In this document: positions 9,283 through 19,390 of the stretch, piece after piece
Layout of the letters: each line of letters opens with the position of its first letter
Numbering within the stretch: position 1 is the stretch's first letter
Source of the DNA: Bacteroidota bacterium
GTDB lineage: Bacteria > Bacteroidota > Bacteroidia > Chitinophagales > Chitinophagaceae
DNA length: 64,000 nucleotides
Assembly (NCBI GenBank): GCA_947452905.1
Contig: CANGEP010000001.1
Span: 522,253 to 586,252, forward strand
Direction: 5' to 3'
The notes under the pieces: generated by a model
Told to the model about the DNA's origin: nothing
Databases searched by the model: none
The model's input: only the letters and a program-made list of their open reading frames with translations
Translations under genes and position numbers: made by a program

Positions 9283-11823
9283 CTATAAGTTTTGTAAGAA
9301 ATCATATAATTCAGCATCAGTCTTATATAATACCTCTCTTGGCTTACTTCCTTGACTTGGTCCTACAATACCTGCCGATTCTAACTGATCCATTAATCGA
9401 CCTGCTCTATTATATCCTAATTTCATTCTTCTTTGAATAAAAGAGGTAGATCCCACTTGTGCACTCACAATTAATTTAGCAGCATCTTCAAATAAACTAT
9501 CTCTTTCGCCAGCATCAAATCCACCCGCTTCCAGGTCTTTTTCATCCAAATATTCAGGCAATAAAAAGGCCTGAGGATATCCTTTTTGATCTGCGATAAA
9601 AGAACATACTCGATCCACTTCGGGGGTGTCTACAAAAGCACATTGTAAACGTGTTATCTCCCCATTATAACTAACCAACATATCTCCTTTACCAATCAAC
9701 TGCTCGGCACCACCGGCATCTAAAATGGTACGGCTGTCAATTTTGCTAGAAACTTTAAAAGCAATACGTGCAGGGAAATTAGCTTTGATGGTTCCTGTAA
9801 TAATATTTACCGAAGGTCTTTGGGTAGCAATAATTAAGTGAATACCCACTGCTCTTGCTAACTGAGCCAAACGCGCAATCGGCATCTCTACTTCCTTTCC
9901 TGCAGTCATAATTAAATCGGCAAACTCATCCACTACTAATACAATGAATGGTAAATATTGATGCCCTTTTTCTGGATTTAATTTTCTTGCAGTGAATTTT
10001 TCATTGTACTCTTTAATATTTCTACACCCTGCTTCTTTTAATAAATCGTAACGATTATCCATTTCGATACACAATGCATTTAAAGTATTAATTACTTTTT
10101 TTGTATCTGTAATAATTGCATCTTCTTCGCCAGGTAATTTTGCTAAGAAATGTTTTTCAATCACACGGTATAAACTTAACTCTACTTTCTTAGGATCAAC
10201 CAATACAAATTTTAGTTGTGAAGGATGCTTCTTGTATAATAAAGAAACTAATATTGCATTTAAACCTACTGATTTACCTTGCCCGGTTGCCCCTGCCATT
10301 AATAAGTGAGGCATGCTTGCTAAATCGACAATAAAGTTTTCATTGTCAATTTTTTTACCAATAGCGATGGGTAATGAAAAAGCACTTGTCTGAAACTTCT
10401 CGCTGGCTAATAGTGTTTTCATACTCACCACCGATTTACGAATATTGGGAACTTCAATACCAATGGTACCTTTACCAGGGATCGGGGCAATAATACGAAT
10501 ACCTAATGCTGCCAAACTTAAAGCAATATCATCTTCCAAATTTTTAATACGACTAATACGAACACCTGGCGCAGGAACAATTTCATATAAAGTTACAGTA
10601 GGCCCTACTGTTGCTGCAATTCTTTGAATAGCAATATCATAGTTTTTTAAAGTAGCTATGATTTGATTTTTATGCATCTCTAGTTCCTCAGGATCTTGAA
10701 CAATTTTTTCTGATCCATGGGTTTCCAATAAATTAATATTGGGATACTTGTAATTTTTTAAATCTAAAGTGGCATCATACTTAGTGGCTAAACTACCAAC
10801 AGCGGCTGTTACTAATGCTTCTTTCGCCACTTCTTTTATTTCTAAATCAAGATCTTCTAGTAATTCCCCATCTAAGTCGGAAGTATCCACCGACATTGTG
10901 GGCATCAAATTATCCTCGATCGTTTTTTTTTCCTCTGTTAAATTTATTTCGTCAAAATTAGCATTATCATCTATAAAGAGTTTTGCTCCTGTCTCTTTAA
11001 CTAGTTCCTCCTCCTCTGTATCAGGCATGATTACACTAATTCCATTTTCGGTAGTGGTAGTACTTTCTTTTAATTTATTACCACTAAAAGCTGGCAGTTC
11101 AGAAAGGAGTGCAACATTGTTTAGGTCCCACTCTTGTTTCACTGCTTCTTCGGTATCTTCACTCACAAAAACTTCCTCTTTAGGCGCTGATTTTAAAAAA
11201 TTAAAATTAGGCACATTAAAACTGGGATTAAATCTCCAAATAATATAACTAAAGCCTGCAATAAATAACAAAGCACCAGTTCCAAAACTTCCTACCCATT
11301 TTACCAGCCAACTACTACTATACTCTCCTAAGGCACCCCCCCATGAAAAAGCAGCTCCTTGACTAATAAAAGCAAAACAAGTTGATAACACAAGCAACCC
11401 CACAATTACATAACGAACATTGCGCCAGATTTTAAAAATGGGCTTTGTAAAAAATAAGTTCACTCCTAACACAAAAAAGAAGCTGCAAAATAAATAAGCT
11501 GCCACTCCAAACCCATTAAACATAATTTGGTAAGCCACAAAAGCTCCTATATAGCCCAATAAATTATTGGCTTTAATATCATTGGTAGAAAATAACTGAG
11601 TACGCCATAGCTGAACCATATCTTGGTCTTCCTGCCATGTAAATAAATAGGAAGTAAATGCAACAAATAAAAAAAGGGTGATTAATAAACAGATGGCGCC
11701 TGCAATTTTAGAAGTACGTTCATCTTTTACCACTTCTGTTACATTCACCGACGCTTCTTTATCAGGGTTCAATGCCTCGTCGCTTAACTTAGGTTCTTTT
11801 TTACTTTTTAGCGTGTTTGCCAT
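9283..11823 (-). CDS. ftsK: DNA translocase FtsK/SpoIIIE
   Basis: N-terminal TM segments, Walker A MAGATGQGKSVGLNA, FVLVDPKKVELSLY, C-terminal gamma winged helix. Confidence 0.97.
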   Translation of the reverse strand: MANTLKSKKEPKLSDEALNPDKEASVNVTEVVKDERTSKIAGAICLLITLFLFVAFTSYLFTWQEDQDMVQLWRTQLFSTNDIKANNLLGYIGAFVAYQIMFNGFGVAAYLFCSFFFVLGVNLFFTKPIFKIWRNVRYVIVGLLVLSTCFAFISQGAAFSWGGALGEYSSSWLVKWVGSFGTGALLFIAGFSYIIWRFNPSFNVPNFNFLKSAPKEEVFVSEDTEEAVKQEWDLNNVALLSELPAFSGNKLKESTTTTENGISVIMPDTEEEELVKETGAKLFIDDNANFDEINLTEEKKTIEDNLMPTMSVDTSDLDGELLEDLDLEIKEVAKEALVTAAVGSLATKYDATLDLKNYKYPNINLLETHGSEKIVQDPEELEMHKNQIIATLKNYDIAIQRIAATVGPTVTLYEIVPAPGVRISRIKNLEDDIALSLAALGIRIIAPIPGKGTIGIEVPNIRKSVVSMKTLLASEKFQTSAFSLPIAIGKKIDNENFIVDLASMPHLLMAGATGQGKSVGLNAILVSLLYKKHPSQLKFVLVDPKKVELSLYRVIEKHFLAKLPGEEDAIITDTKKVINTLNALCIEMDNRYDLLKEAGCRNIKEYNEKFTARKLNPEKGHQYLPFIVLVVDEFADLIMTAGKEVEMPIARLAQLARAVGIHLIIATQRPSVNIITGTIKANFPARIAFKVSSKIDSRTILDAGGAEQLIGKGDMLVSYNGEITRLQCAFVDTPEVDRVCSFIADQKGYPQAFLLPEYLDEKDLEAGGFDAGERDSLFEDAAKLIVSAQVGSTSFIQRRMKLGYNRAGRLMDQLESAGIVGPSQGSKPREVLYKTDAELYDFLQNL

Positions 11824-11898
11824 AGTAACAAATATAAGTTATCCCAATAGGAAGAAAAAGGAATTTTGACAAATGTGTAAAATTGAAAATACAGGGTA

Positions 11899-12309
11899 CT
11901 ACTTATCCACTTTATGCTTTAAGACAAGCCTTAACCATAGGCCCCAAGCCAAAATAAAACAGAGGCCTCCAAGGGGTGTGATGGGACCTAAAATGGGTAA
12001 AATTGGATTAGAGGAATTAGATAAAATGGTCAAACCATATAAAGAGCCACTAAATAAAAATATACCTATGCTAAAAAAAATGGCAACCCATTTTAGTGAA
12101 TTATCAACTGCTTTTACAGATGATTGCTGCCCAAATAATGATAATGCAATTAAAGCCATGCCATGCATGGATTGATACCTAAGTCCGGTTTCAAATATCT
12201 GTAAATTATCGGGCGTAACTAAAGCTTTTAAGGCATGTGCTCCAAAGGCGCCCAAAACTACCGAAAGCATACAGAATAAAATTCCTCCAATTAAAATTTT
12301 ACGATACAT
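11899..12309 (-). CDS. DUF423 family membrane protein
   Basis: GAFGAHALKALVTPDNLQIFETGLRYQSMHGMALIAL signature. Confidence 0.9.
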   Translation of the reverse strand: MYRKILIGGILFCMLSVVLGAFGAHALKALVTPDNLQIFETGLRYQSMHGMALIALSLFGQQSSVKAVDNSLKWVAIFFSIGIFLFSGSLYGLTILSNSSNPILPILGPITPLGGLCFILAWGLWLRLVLKHKVDK

Positions 12310-12817
12310 GTTTTTGTATTAATTTTTTAATACTTATTTCATTTATTTGATCCGACTGTAATCGATAGGTAGCTTGTTTATAGAAAGGATAACGTTCCAC
12401 TAATTTTTGTTCGATAAAAGAATTTAATTCAGCATCAGATAAGTGGGCAATTAATGGACGATGCGCTTTCCCTTCTGATAACCGTTTTACCAATACCTCA
12501 GCCGATTCGTCGAGCCAAATAACGATACCCTCCTTTTTCATGAAATCCATATTCTCTGCAAAACAAGCAGTACCTCCACCTGTAGCCAATACATATTTCT
12601 TTTTTTCTTTAAACCATTTTAGAATTTTAGTTTCTACTTTTCTAAAATGAATCTCTCCCTCTTCGTTAAAAATTTCGGCTATTGTTTTTTCTTCATTCAT
12701 CTCAATTAAATCGTCCAAATCGTATCCTGCCGATTTAATCCATTTTGAAATCTTTTTTGTCCAATAAGATTTTCCTGCGCCCATCATACCAATTAAAAAT
12801 ATCTTTTCAGCCCCCAT
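12299..12817 (-). CDS. aroK: Shikimate kinase
   Basis: IGMMGAGKSYWTKKISKW P-loop, DLDDLIE and ATGGGTACF motifs; overlaps the downstream ORF by 11 bp. Confidence 0.9.
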   Translation of the reverse strand: MGAEKIFLIGMMGAGKSYWTKKISKWIKSAGYDLDDLIEMNEEKTIAEIFNEEGEIHFRKVETKILKWFKEKKKYVLATGGGTACFAENMDFMKKEGIVIWLDESAEVLVKRLSEGKAHRPLIAHLSDAELNSFIEQKLVERYPFYKQATYRLQSDQINEISIKKLIQKHVS

Positions 12818-12824
12818 ATCTCAA

Positions 12825-14009
12825 TTATTTAAAAGCATTAAATCCTGTAATATCCATCCCTGTAATAAGTAAATGAATATCGTGTGTTCCCTCATAAGTA
12901 ATTACACTTTCCAAATTCATCATATGACGCATTATTGAATACTCTCCTGTGATACCCATTCCTCCTAACATTTGACGTGCATCTCTTGCAACTTGTGTGG
13001 CAATCTCACAGCTATTACGTTTAGCCATACTTATTTGAGATGGCGTGGCTCTTCCTTCATTCATAAGTACCCCTAGTCGCCAAACTAATAATTGACCTTT
13101 GGTAATTTCAGTAAGCATTTCAGCTAATTTCTTTTGTTGCAATTGAAAAGCGCCAATGGGTTTATCAAACTGAATTCTTTCTTTGCTATATCTTAAAGCA
13201 GTATCATAACAATCCATTGCTGCTCCTAAAGCACCCCAGGCTATACCATATCTTGCTTTACTTAAACAACCCAAGGGCCCTTTTAATCCTTTGACATTAG
13301 GGAATATATTCTCTTTAGGCACTTTTACATTATCAAAAACAAGTTCCCCAGTTGCACTTGCTCTTAAACTCCATTTACCATGCGTGGTGGGTGTACTAAA
13401 ACCTTCCATTCCTCTTTCTACTAGGAGGCCTATAATTTCACCTGCCTCATTCTTTGCCCAAACAACTGCTACCTGTGCAAATGGTGCATTGCTAATCCAC
13501 ATTTTGGCTCCATTTAAAATCACATGATCACCTGCCTCTTTAATATTTGTTAACATTCCTGATGGATTGGATCCATGATCGGGTTCAGTTAATCCAAAAC
13601 AACCCAACCATTCGCCTGAAGCTAATTTGGGTAAATATTTTTTCTTTTGCGCTTCCGAACCATATGCATAAATGGGAAACATGACTAATGAACCCTGAAC
13701 ACTTGCTGTACTTCTTACCCCACTATCTCCTCTCTCCAACTCTTGCATCATGATGCCGTAACTCATATAATCCAATCCACCCCCTCCATACTCAGCAGGA
13801 ACGGTAGGTCCAAAACAACCTAAGTCGCCTAATTGTTTAACAATTTGTATAGGGAACGCTGCTCTTTGTGCATAGTCTTCTATGATAGGGGAAATTTCTT
13901 TTTTTACATAGTCTCGTACTGCTGATCTTACCATTAGTTGTTCTTCTGTTAAAAGCTCATCCAATTGATAATAATCGGGCGACTCAAACAAATCGGCTCT
14001 TACTGACAT
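12825..14009 (-). CDS. Acyl-CoA dehydrogenase (glutaryl-CoA dehydrogenase-like)
   Basis: GCFGLTEPDHGSNPSGM, C-terminal ITYEGTHDIHLLITG typical of glutaryl-CoA dehydrogenases. Confidence 0.92.
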   Translation of the reverse strand: MSVRADLFESPDYYQLDELLTEEQLMVRSAVRDYVKKEISPIIEDYAQRAAFPIQIVKQLGDLGCFGPTVPAEYGGGGLDYMSYGIMMQELERGDSGVRSTASVQGSLVMFPIYAYGSEAQKKKYLPKLASGEWLGCFGLTEPDHGSNPSGMLTNIKEAGDHVILNGAKMWISNAPFAQVAVVWAKNEAGEIIGLLVERGMEGFSTPTTHGKWSLRASATGELVFDNVKVPKENIFPNVKGLKGPLGCLSKARYGIAWGALGAAMDCYDTALRYSKERIQFDKPIGAFQLQQKKLAEMLTEITKGQLLVWRLGVLMNEGRATPSQISMAKRNSCEIATQVARDARQMLGGMGITGEYSIMRHMMNLESVITYEGTHDIHLLITGMDITGFNAFK

Positions 14010-14094
14010 AGGTTACATTTTTAGAATCAACAATCTATTTCAAAGGTAGTTTAAACTGCCTAAAAAAAGTATATTTACCATCACAATTAAGCGC

Positions 14095-15276
14095 ATGAGA
14101 AAATTAGTCACCCACTTAAGTTTTTACGTTTTAGTAGCTATTATAGCAGGCGTTTTAGTAGGCGTAAATATGCCAGCTGCTGCCATTAAGCTAGAGCCCC
14201 TTTCTAAATATTTTATTGAGCTCATTAAAAAGTTTACCTACCCTATTATTTTTTTAACTGTGAGTTTGGGTATTGCCAGCATGGGGGATTTAAAAAAAGT
14301 AGGGCGAATTGGTATTAGATCATTAGTATATTTTGAAATTGTTAGCACCATTTCATTAGCTATTGGAGTAATTGTTGCACTATGGATAAAGCCAGGTAAT
14401 ATTAGTAAAGAGGGGTTACAAATGCAAGACCCTTCTAAATACACTAAAGCCACTCAATTTGATTTAATAAGCATTTTAAAACAAAATACGAATCTTCAAA
14501 TTTTATTAGCGGCCATCATCATTGGCTTTGCCATCAACTATTTACCGAAACGAGAAAAGTATTTACATGTATTAGGACAAATTACTCACTATGTTTTTTT
14601 GGGATTAAAATATGTAATGTATTTAGCCCCTATCGCTGCTTTTAGCGGCATGGCATTTGCTATCGGCAAATATGGTTTGCATACATTAGTCCCTTTAGCT
14701 AAACTAATGGGTACCATGTATATCACCATGATCCTTTTTATTGTATTTATTCTGGGTGCCATTATGAAATATTTCAAGCTGTCAATTTTTAAATTAATAA
14801 GTAATATAAAAGAAGAGTTACTTATTGTATTTGGCACTTCCTCCTCCGAGCCTGCTATGCCTTCGCTTATGAATAAATTAGAAAAAATGGGATGCTCTAA
14901 ATCAGTGGTGGGATTGGTCATTCCCACAGGTTATTCCTTTAATTTGGATGGCACTTCTATTTACCTTTCCATGGCCGTTATTTTTATTGCTCAACTATAT
15001 AATGTTCAATTAACTACGCCCGAACTTGTTTCTACCATTCTAATTTTAATGCTAACTTCTAAGGGTGCTGCGGGGGTTACAGGAAGCGGCTTTATTGTGC
15101 TTGCCTCTACTTTAGCAACACTTCAAAAAATTCCCATCGAAGGCCTGGCTTTTTTATTAGGGATAGATAAATTTATGAGTGAAGCAAGAGCACTCACTAA
15201 TATTATTGGCAATAGCGTAGCTACAGTAGTTATCTCAAAAATGGAAGGAGAAACCATTCATCATATTCAAGCATAA
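14095..15276 (+). CDS. Dicarboxylate/amino acid:cation symporter (DAACS family)
   Basis: FGTSSSEPAMPSLMNKLEKMG, PTGYSFNLDGTSIYL and TSKGAAGVTGSGFIVLA motifs. Confidence 0.95.
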   Translation: MRKLVTHLSFYVLVAIIAGVLVGVNMPAAAIKLEPLSKYFIELIKKFTYPIIFLTVSLGIASMGDLKKVGRIGIRSLVYFEIVSTISLAIGVIVALWIKPGNISKEGLQMQDPSKYTKATQFDLISILKQNTNLQILLAAIIIGFAINYLPKREKYLHVLGQITHYVFLGLKYVMYLAPIAAFSGMAFAIGKYGLHTLVPLAKLMGTMYITMILFIVFILGAIMKYFKLSIFKLISNIKEELLIVFGTSSSEPAMPSLMNKLEKMGCSKSVVGLVIPTGYSFNLDGTSIYLSMAVIFIAQLYNVQLTTPELVSTILILMLTSKGAAGVTGSGFIVLASTLATLQKIPIEGLAFLLGIDKFMSEARALTNIIGNSVATVVISKMEGETIHHIQA

Positions 15277-15297
15277 GGACAAGTAATTTTTGAGCAA

Positions 15298-16107
15298 TTA
15301 TAAAGACAATAAAATCTTCATTTCTTCGGCATATTGTTTAGCTACTTGATTTGCTTTTTCGGCAAAATCATTTTCTGTGCTGGCAAAAATAATAGCTCTA
15401 CTTGCATTTACAAGTAAGCCAATTTGTTGGTTACGACCATACTTTGTTACCTCGGATAAACTTCCCCCTTGTGCTCCCACACCTGGAACTAATAAAAAAT
15501 GATGGGGTATTATTTTACGTATGTTTTCTAAATCTTGAGCCTTAGTAGCGCCTACCACAAACATAATTTGTTCGGCAGTCGCCCAACTTGATACTTGTTC
15601 TAAAACAGATTCAAATAAAAATTGGCCGGAAGCTAATTTTTGTTGTTCAAAATTTTTACTGCCTTCGTTGGAAGTAAGTCCTAATACGATGGTCCATTTA
15701 TTGGTATAGGCTAAAAAAGGATCAATGCTATCTTTTCCCATATAAGGAGCAACGGTAATAGCATCAAAAGGCAAAACTTCAAAAAATGTTTTTGCATATT
15801 GAGCCGAAGTATTTCCAATATCACCTCTTTTTGCATCTGCAATGGTAAAATGAGTTTTGGGTATATGAGCAAGGGTTGCTTCCATCGCTTCCCATCCAGC
15901 AATACCTTGTGATTCATAAAAAGCAGTATTAATTTTATAACTCACACAATAAGGAGCAGTGGCATCAATGATGGCTTTATTAAATGCAATAACCCCTTCT
16001 TTATTTTTAGGAAGACCCGCAGGCAATTTGGTTATATCGGTGTCTAAGCCAACACATAAATAAGATTGCTTTGCTATTATTTGATCAACCAAGAATTGTT
16101 TTGTCAT
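15298..16107 (-). CDS. pyrF: Orotidine 5'-phosphate decarboxylase (type 2)
   Basis: LCVGLDTD, DAKRGDIGNTSAQYA, VPGVGAQGG motifs. Start trimmed from 16131 to ATG at 16107 (MTKQFLVDQI), which removes the overlap with the upstream gene. Confidence 0.93.
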   Translation of the reverse strand: MTKQFLVDQIIAKQSYLCVGLDTDITKLPAGLPKNKEGVIAFNKAIIDATAPYCVSYKINTAFYESQGIAGWEAMEATLAHIPKTHFTIADAKRGDIGNTSAQYAKTFFEVLPFDAITVAPYMGKDSIDPFLAYTNKWTIVLGLTSNEGSKNFEQQKLASGQFLFESVLEQVSSWATAEQIMFVVGATKAQDLENIRKIIPHHFLLVPGVGAQGGSLSEVTKYGRNQQIGLLVNASRAIIFASTENDFAEKANQVAKQYAEEMKILLSL

Positions 16108-16111
16108 AAGT

Positions 16112-17434
16112 TTACTTTGTTCCGTATACAAATACTTTATACCCCCATGCAGGTAAAGTTAAGGAATGAATATCCTTTAACCCCTCATGTGAAAAAATTT
16201 CAAAATAAGTATGACCCTTAGGAAGTTCTGCAGTTAATTTAACGTCTTGTTCGGTCGCAGATAAGTTTAGTACAACCACCACTAAATGATCTCCATTTTT
16301 TCTGCTATACGCCATCACTTGTTTTGGCTGATTCACCTTTATTCTTTCAAAAACGGCATTTTCTTTAAATGCATCATGGGTAGCTCTCAAATGTAAAAGT
16401 GTACTGTAAAAAGGCGCTCTTTCATAGTTGGCAAACCCCATGGAATCTTTTTCAAAAAATGAAACAGCTCTTAATACTGGCTCTTCTTGACCACTATAAA
16501 TTAAAGGCATGCTTCGATTATAAGTTTGTGTAAATACGGCAAAGGGTGCATGCACTTTTCCAGGCATAGTTGCATAATCGGCTTTGTTCCAAGAATTCTC
16601 ATCATGATTACTTGTAAAATATAATCTCCAAGCTCCTTTTATATAATCTTTATCAATTTTGGTAAGGACCGTATCTAAAGACAAAACATCTTTTTTACCT
16701 GCTGCTATATCATTCATCACATGAAACTCTGTCCAACTATAAGTGGCGTCAAAACCCGTTTCGTGTAATTTGGGATCATCCGCTTCTGCTAAGAAAAATA
16801 ATTTTCTTAGCTTTAGTAAAGCAGGAATACATTTATTCCAAAAGCTATAAGGTACTCCCCAAGCCACATCCACTCTAAACCCGTCAATGCCAGTATTTTT
16901 TACCCAATACTTCATAGCATTTATCATACTATCCTCCATTACTGGATTATTGTAATTTAACTCACGGGTATCCGACCAATCGGCAGTGTATATGGCTTTT
17001 CCAGAACTATCTCTTTCGTAAAAATCTGGATGCGTTTTTAACCAATAATGATCGGCCCCACTATGGTTAGGTACCCAATCAATAACCACTTTCATACCTA
17101 ATGCGTGCGCCTTGGATATTATTTTATTAAAATCGGCAAGTGTTCCAAATTCAGGATTTACAGCCGTATAACTGGCTACTGAATAATAAGAGCCAAGGGT
17201 CCCTTTTCGGCCTTCCTTTGAAATAGGCTGCAAAGGCATAAACCATAGCGTTTTTACCCCCATTTTTTGTAACCTAGGCATATGTTTAGCAAAAGCATTT
17301 AGCGTGCCCTCTTTGGTATATTGTCTAATATTTACTTCATAAATATTGCCTTGTTCCATAAAAGCAGGATGCTTTTGTTGGGCATTTGATTGACTTACAA
17401 GAAATATTGCAAGGATGGCTAAAATTGGTTTCAT
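16112..17434 (-). CDS. GH13 alpha-amylase family protein with signal peptide
   Basis: KVVIDWVPNHSG, GFRVDVAWGVP, FLAEADD, TSNHDEN motifs; N-terminal MKPILAILAIFLVSQSNAQ. Confidence 0.93.
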   Translation of the reverse strand: MKPILAILAIFLVSQSNAQQKHPAFMEQGNIYEVNIRQYTKEGTLNAFAKHMPRLQKMGVKTLWFMPLQPISKEGRKGTLGSYYSVASYTAVNPEFGTLADFNKIISKAHALGMKVVIDWVPNHSGADHYWLKTHPDFYERDSSGKAIYTADWSDTRELNYNNPVMEDSMINAMKYWVKNTGIDGFRVDVAWGVPYSFWNKCIPALLKLRKLFFLAEADDPKLHETGFDATYSWTEFHVMNDIAAGKKDVLSLDTVLTKIDKDYIKGAWRLYFTSNHDENSWNKADYATMPGKVHAPFAVFTQTYNRSMPLIYSGQEEPVLRAVSFFEKDSMGFANYERAPFYSTLLHLRATHDAFKENAVFERIKVNQPKQVMAYSRKNGDHLVVVVLNLSATEQDVKLTAELPKGHTYFEIFSHEGLKDIHSLTLPAWGYKVFVYGTK

Positions 17435-17486
17435 CTTTCTAATTTATTGCACAAATTTAAGATTTAAAATTGGCTTAACTTTGCCT

Positions 17487-17873
17487 ATGCTTAAAAATAC
17501 TATGCTCGCCCTTTTGGGATTGATCTTTATGGTAAGTTGTGGACAAGCCCCCCCTATCGAAAAAGCAGAAACCGCTTTAGATGGGGGAAGATACTTTTTA
17601 GAGAGTCTACATCAGGGTGATATCAAAAAGGCTAAATTATATATACTGGATAACGTAGATAATGCTTCAATTTTTGATTCTCTAAGTAAAGCTTATTTTT
17701 CTTTGGATAAGGAAGGGCGACAACAATTAAGACTAGCTTCTATACAAATTAATGAGGTCCAAGAAATCAATAAAACAGAATCCATCATCCATTATCAGCT
17801 CTCCTCGGACCCCCAAAAAAAGGACTTAAAAGTAGTGGCCACTCCGGATGGATGGAGAGTAAATTTAAAATAA
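17487..17873 (+). CDS. Small putative lipoprotein
   Basis: Lipobox-like LLGLIFMVSCG. ORF-track start 17415 looks too far upstream; ATG at 17487 or 17502 more likely, with -7-like TAACTTTG at 17476-17483. Confidence 0.65.
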   Translation: MLKNTMLALLGLIFMVSCGQAPPIEKAETALDGGRYFLESLHQGDIKKAKLYILDNVDNASIFDSLSKAYFSLDKEGRQQLRLASIQINEVQEINKTESIIHYQLSSDPQKKDLKVVATPDGWRVNLK

Positions 17874-17879
17874 GTTCCC

Positions 17880-17887
17880 TATATTTG
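17880..17887 (+). promoter_or_regulatory. -7-like box upstream of the 50-aa membrane protein gene
   Basis: TATATTTG matches TAnnTTTG; 34 nt before the ATG at 17921; no clear -33 element. Confidence 0.4.
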
Positions 17888-17920
17888 CAGGGTTAAAAAA
17901 ATACAATTAATATTTATACA

Positions 17921-18073
17921 ATGGAAGCACAAAAAAACACAAAAAAATACTGGATCTACTTTTTTGCATGGTTCGCTATCTTGGTTACTTTGATGTTCGT
18001 TTACAGAGAATTTTTCTGGTTAGCGCTTCCTGGCACACTAACTTATTTTGCAAAAGGAATGGATTTGTTTTAA
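17921..18073 (+). CDS. Small membrane protein, 50 aa (MEAQKNTKKYWIYFFAWFAILVTLMFVYREFFWLALPGTLTYFAKGMDLF)
   Basis: Complete ATG-TAA frame below the ORF-track cutoff; one clear TM segment, upstream -7 box, downstream terminator 18094-18129. Confidence 0.65.
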   Translation: MEAQKNTKKYWIYFFAWFAILVTLMFVYREFFWLALPGTLTYFAKGMDLF

Positions 18074-18093
18074 TCCTAAAAATATTCGATTAT

Positions 18094-18129
18094 AAAAAAG
18101 GAGCTTCTATTCAAGAAGCTCCTTTTTTA
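18094..18129. terminator. Bidirectional intrinsic terminator
   Basis: AAAAAAGGAGCTTCT-ATTCA-AGAAGCTCCTTTTTT between convergent genes. Confidence 0.9.
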
Positions 18130-18145
18130 TAAATACTAATTCAAA

Positions 18146-19294
18146 TTATTTTAAAATACTTAAGGCTGCTGCAGCGTAACTGAAATTTTCTGGTTGTGCA
18201 TGATGGATAGGCTTAATAACTTTAGATTCCCCTAAACGGACTACCACTGCATTTTTATCTTTTATAATATACACATACTGACCAAATAAGCCATTTTGTG
18301 CAATCACTTTGTGACCTTGTTCGTTAAACATCCAATATTGAAATCCATAAAAGTCAACTGGCTTTCCCTCTTCGTTGGGATCTTTTAAATAAGTAGCTGG
18401 AGAAGTGGCCTCTTGAATATACTTTTGAGATACTATTTGCTCCCCCCCCCATTTACCATCTTGCAAAACCAATTGACCAAATCTTGCGTAGTCTCTTGCT
18501 ACACCATTAAAACAACAAAATGCTTTTTCATGTTTCTTGTCGCCATCGGTTAACCATTTAGCATCTGCTTCGGCACCCATAGGTCCCATAAATCTTTCTG
18601 CCACTAAAGTTGAAATAGGTTTCCCAAATACTTTTTCAACAATAAAACCCAACACTTGTGTGTCGGCACTTCTATATTCCCAATTTACACCTGCTGGTTC
18701 TTTGGGCATTAAATGATCAATTAAGAATTCTTCATTGTCTCCATAATAAGCAGAGGCATTTAAACTAAAATAGCTCATATCAGACTCCTTATAATTAGAA
18801 CCCGAACTCATAGTTAACAAATTTCTGATGGTTAATTTTTCCCATCCATCTTTTTTAAAGCGAGGAACATAATCACCTACGAAATCATCCACTGATTTAA
18901 TTTTACCCTCATCAATAGCAATACCAATTAATAAAGAGATAATACTTTTAGCAGCAGAAAAAGAACCACTAATAGTTTGTGGCGTGTAGCCATCAAAATA
19001 TTTTTCGTATAATAATTTCCCATCTTGAAAAACTAAAAATGCATGTGTATTATTAGAATCAATAATGGTCATTAGTGAATCTGGAATTTGCTTTTTATTG
19101 TAGTTAGAATCGAGTGGCCAAAATTGAGGTTGAGCAGATTTTGCTACAATATTATAGGGATGTGTTTTATAATCATAAATGGAATGCTTACCCCAAATTG
19201 CAAAATTTCTAAGATGTGAAAAATTGGGAGTAAAAGATAACCCCACTCCTATAACAAGTATAGCTAATATACTGTAGGTAATTTTTTTTAGCAT
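18146..19294 (-). CDS. Serine hydrolase (beta-lactamase class C/AmpH-like family)
   Basis: SFSAAKSIISLLIGIA (SxxK), YRSADTQVLG (YxS-like). Confidence 0.9.
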   Translation of the reverse strand: MLKKITYSILAILVIGVGLSFTPNFSHLRNFAIWGKHSIYDYKTHPYNIVAKSAQPQFWPLDSNYNKKQIPDSLMTIIDSNNTHAFLVFQDGKLLYEKYFDGYTPQTISGSFSAAKSIISLLIGIAIDEGKIKSVDDFVGDYVPRFKKDGWEKLTIRNLLTMSSGSNYKESDMSYFSLNASAYYGDNEEFLIDHLMPKEPAGVNWEYRSADTQVLGFIVEKVFGKPISTLVAERFMGPMGAEADAKWLTDGDKKHEKAFCCFNGVARDYARFGQLVLQDGKWGGEQIVSQKYIQEATSPATYLKDPNEEGKPVDFYGFQYWMFNEQGHKVIAQNGLFGQYVYIIKDKNAVVVRLGESKVIKPIHHAQPENFSYAAAALSILK

Positions 19295-19390
19295 GTACGC
19301 TTTGTTTGTTTTAATTTGCAGCTACGAATGTAATTTATTACAATCACAAGTTTATATATCATTCTTTTTAATAAATCAAATAATCCCTAA

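Noticed and set aside
10769-11248. 159-aa plus-strand Ser-rich ORF
   Set aside because: Antisense to the ftsK linker region; low-complexity composition is a by-product of the ftsK codons.
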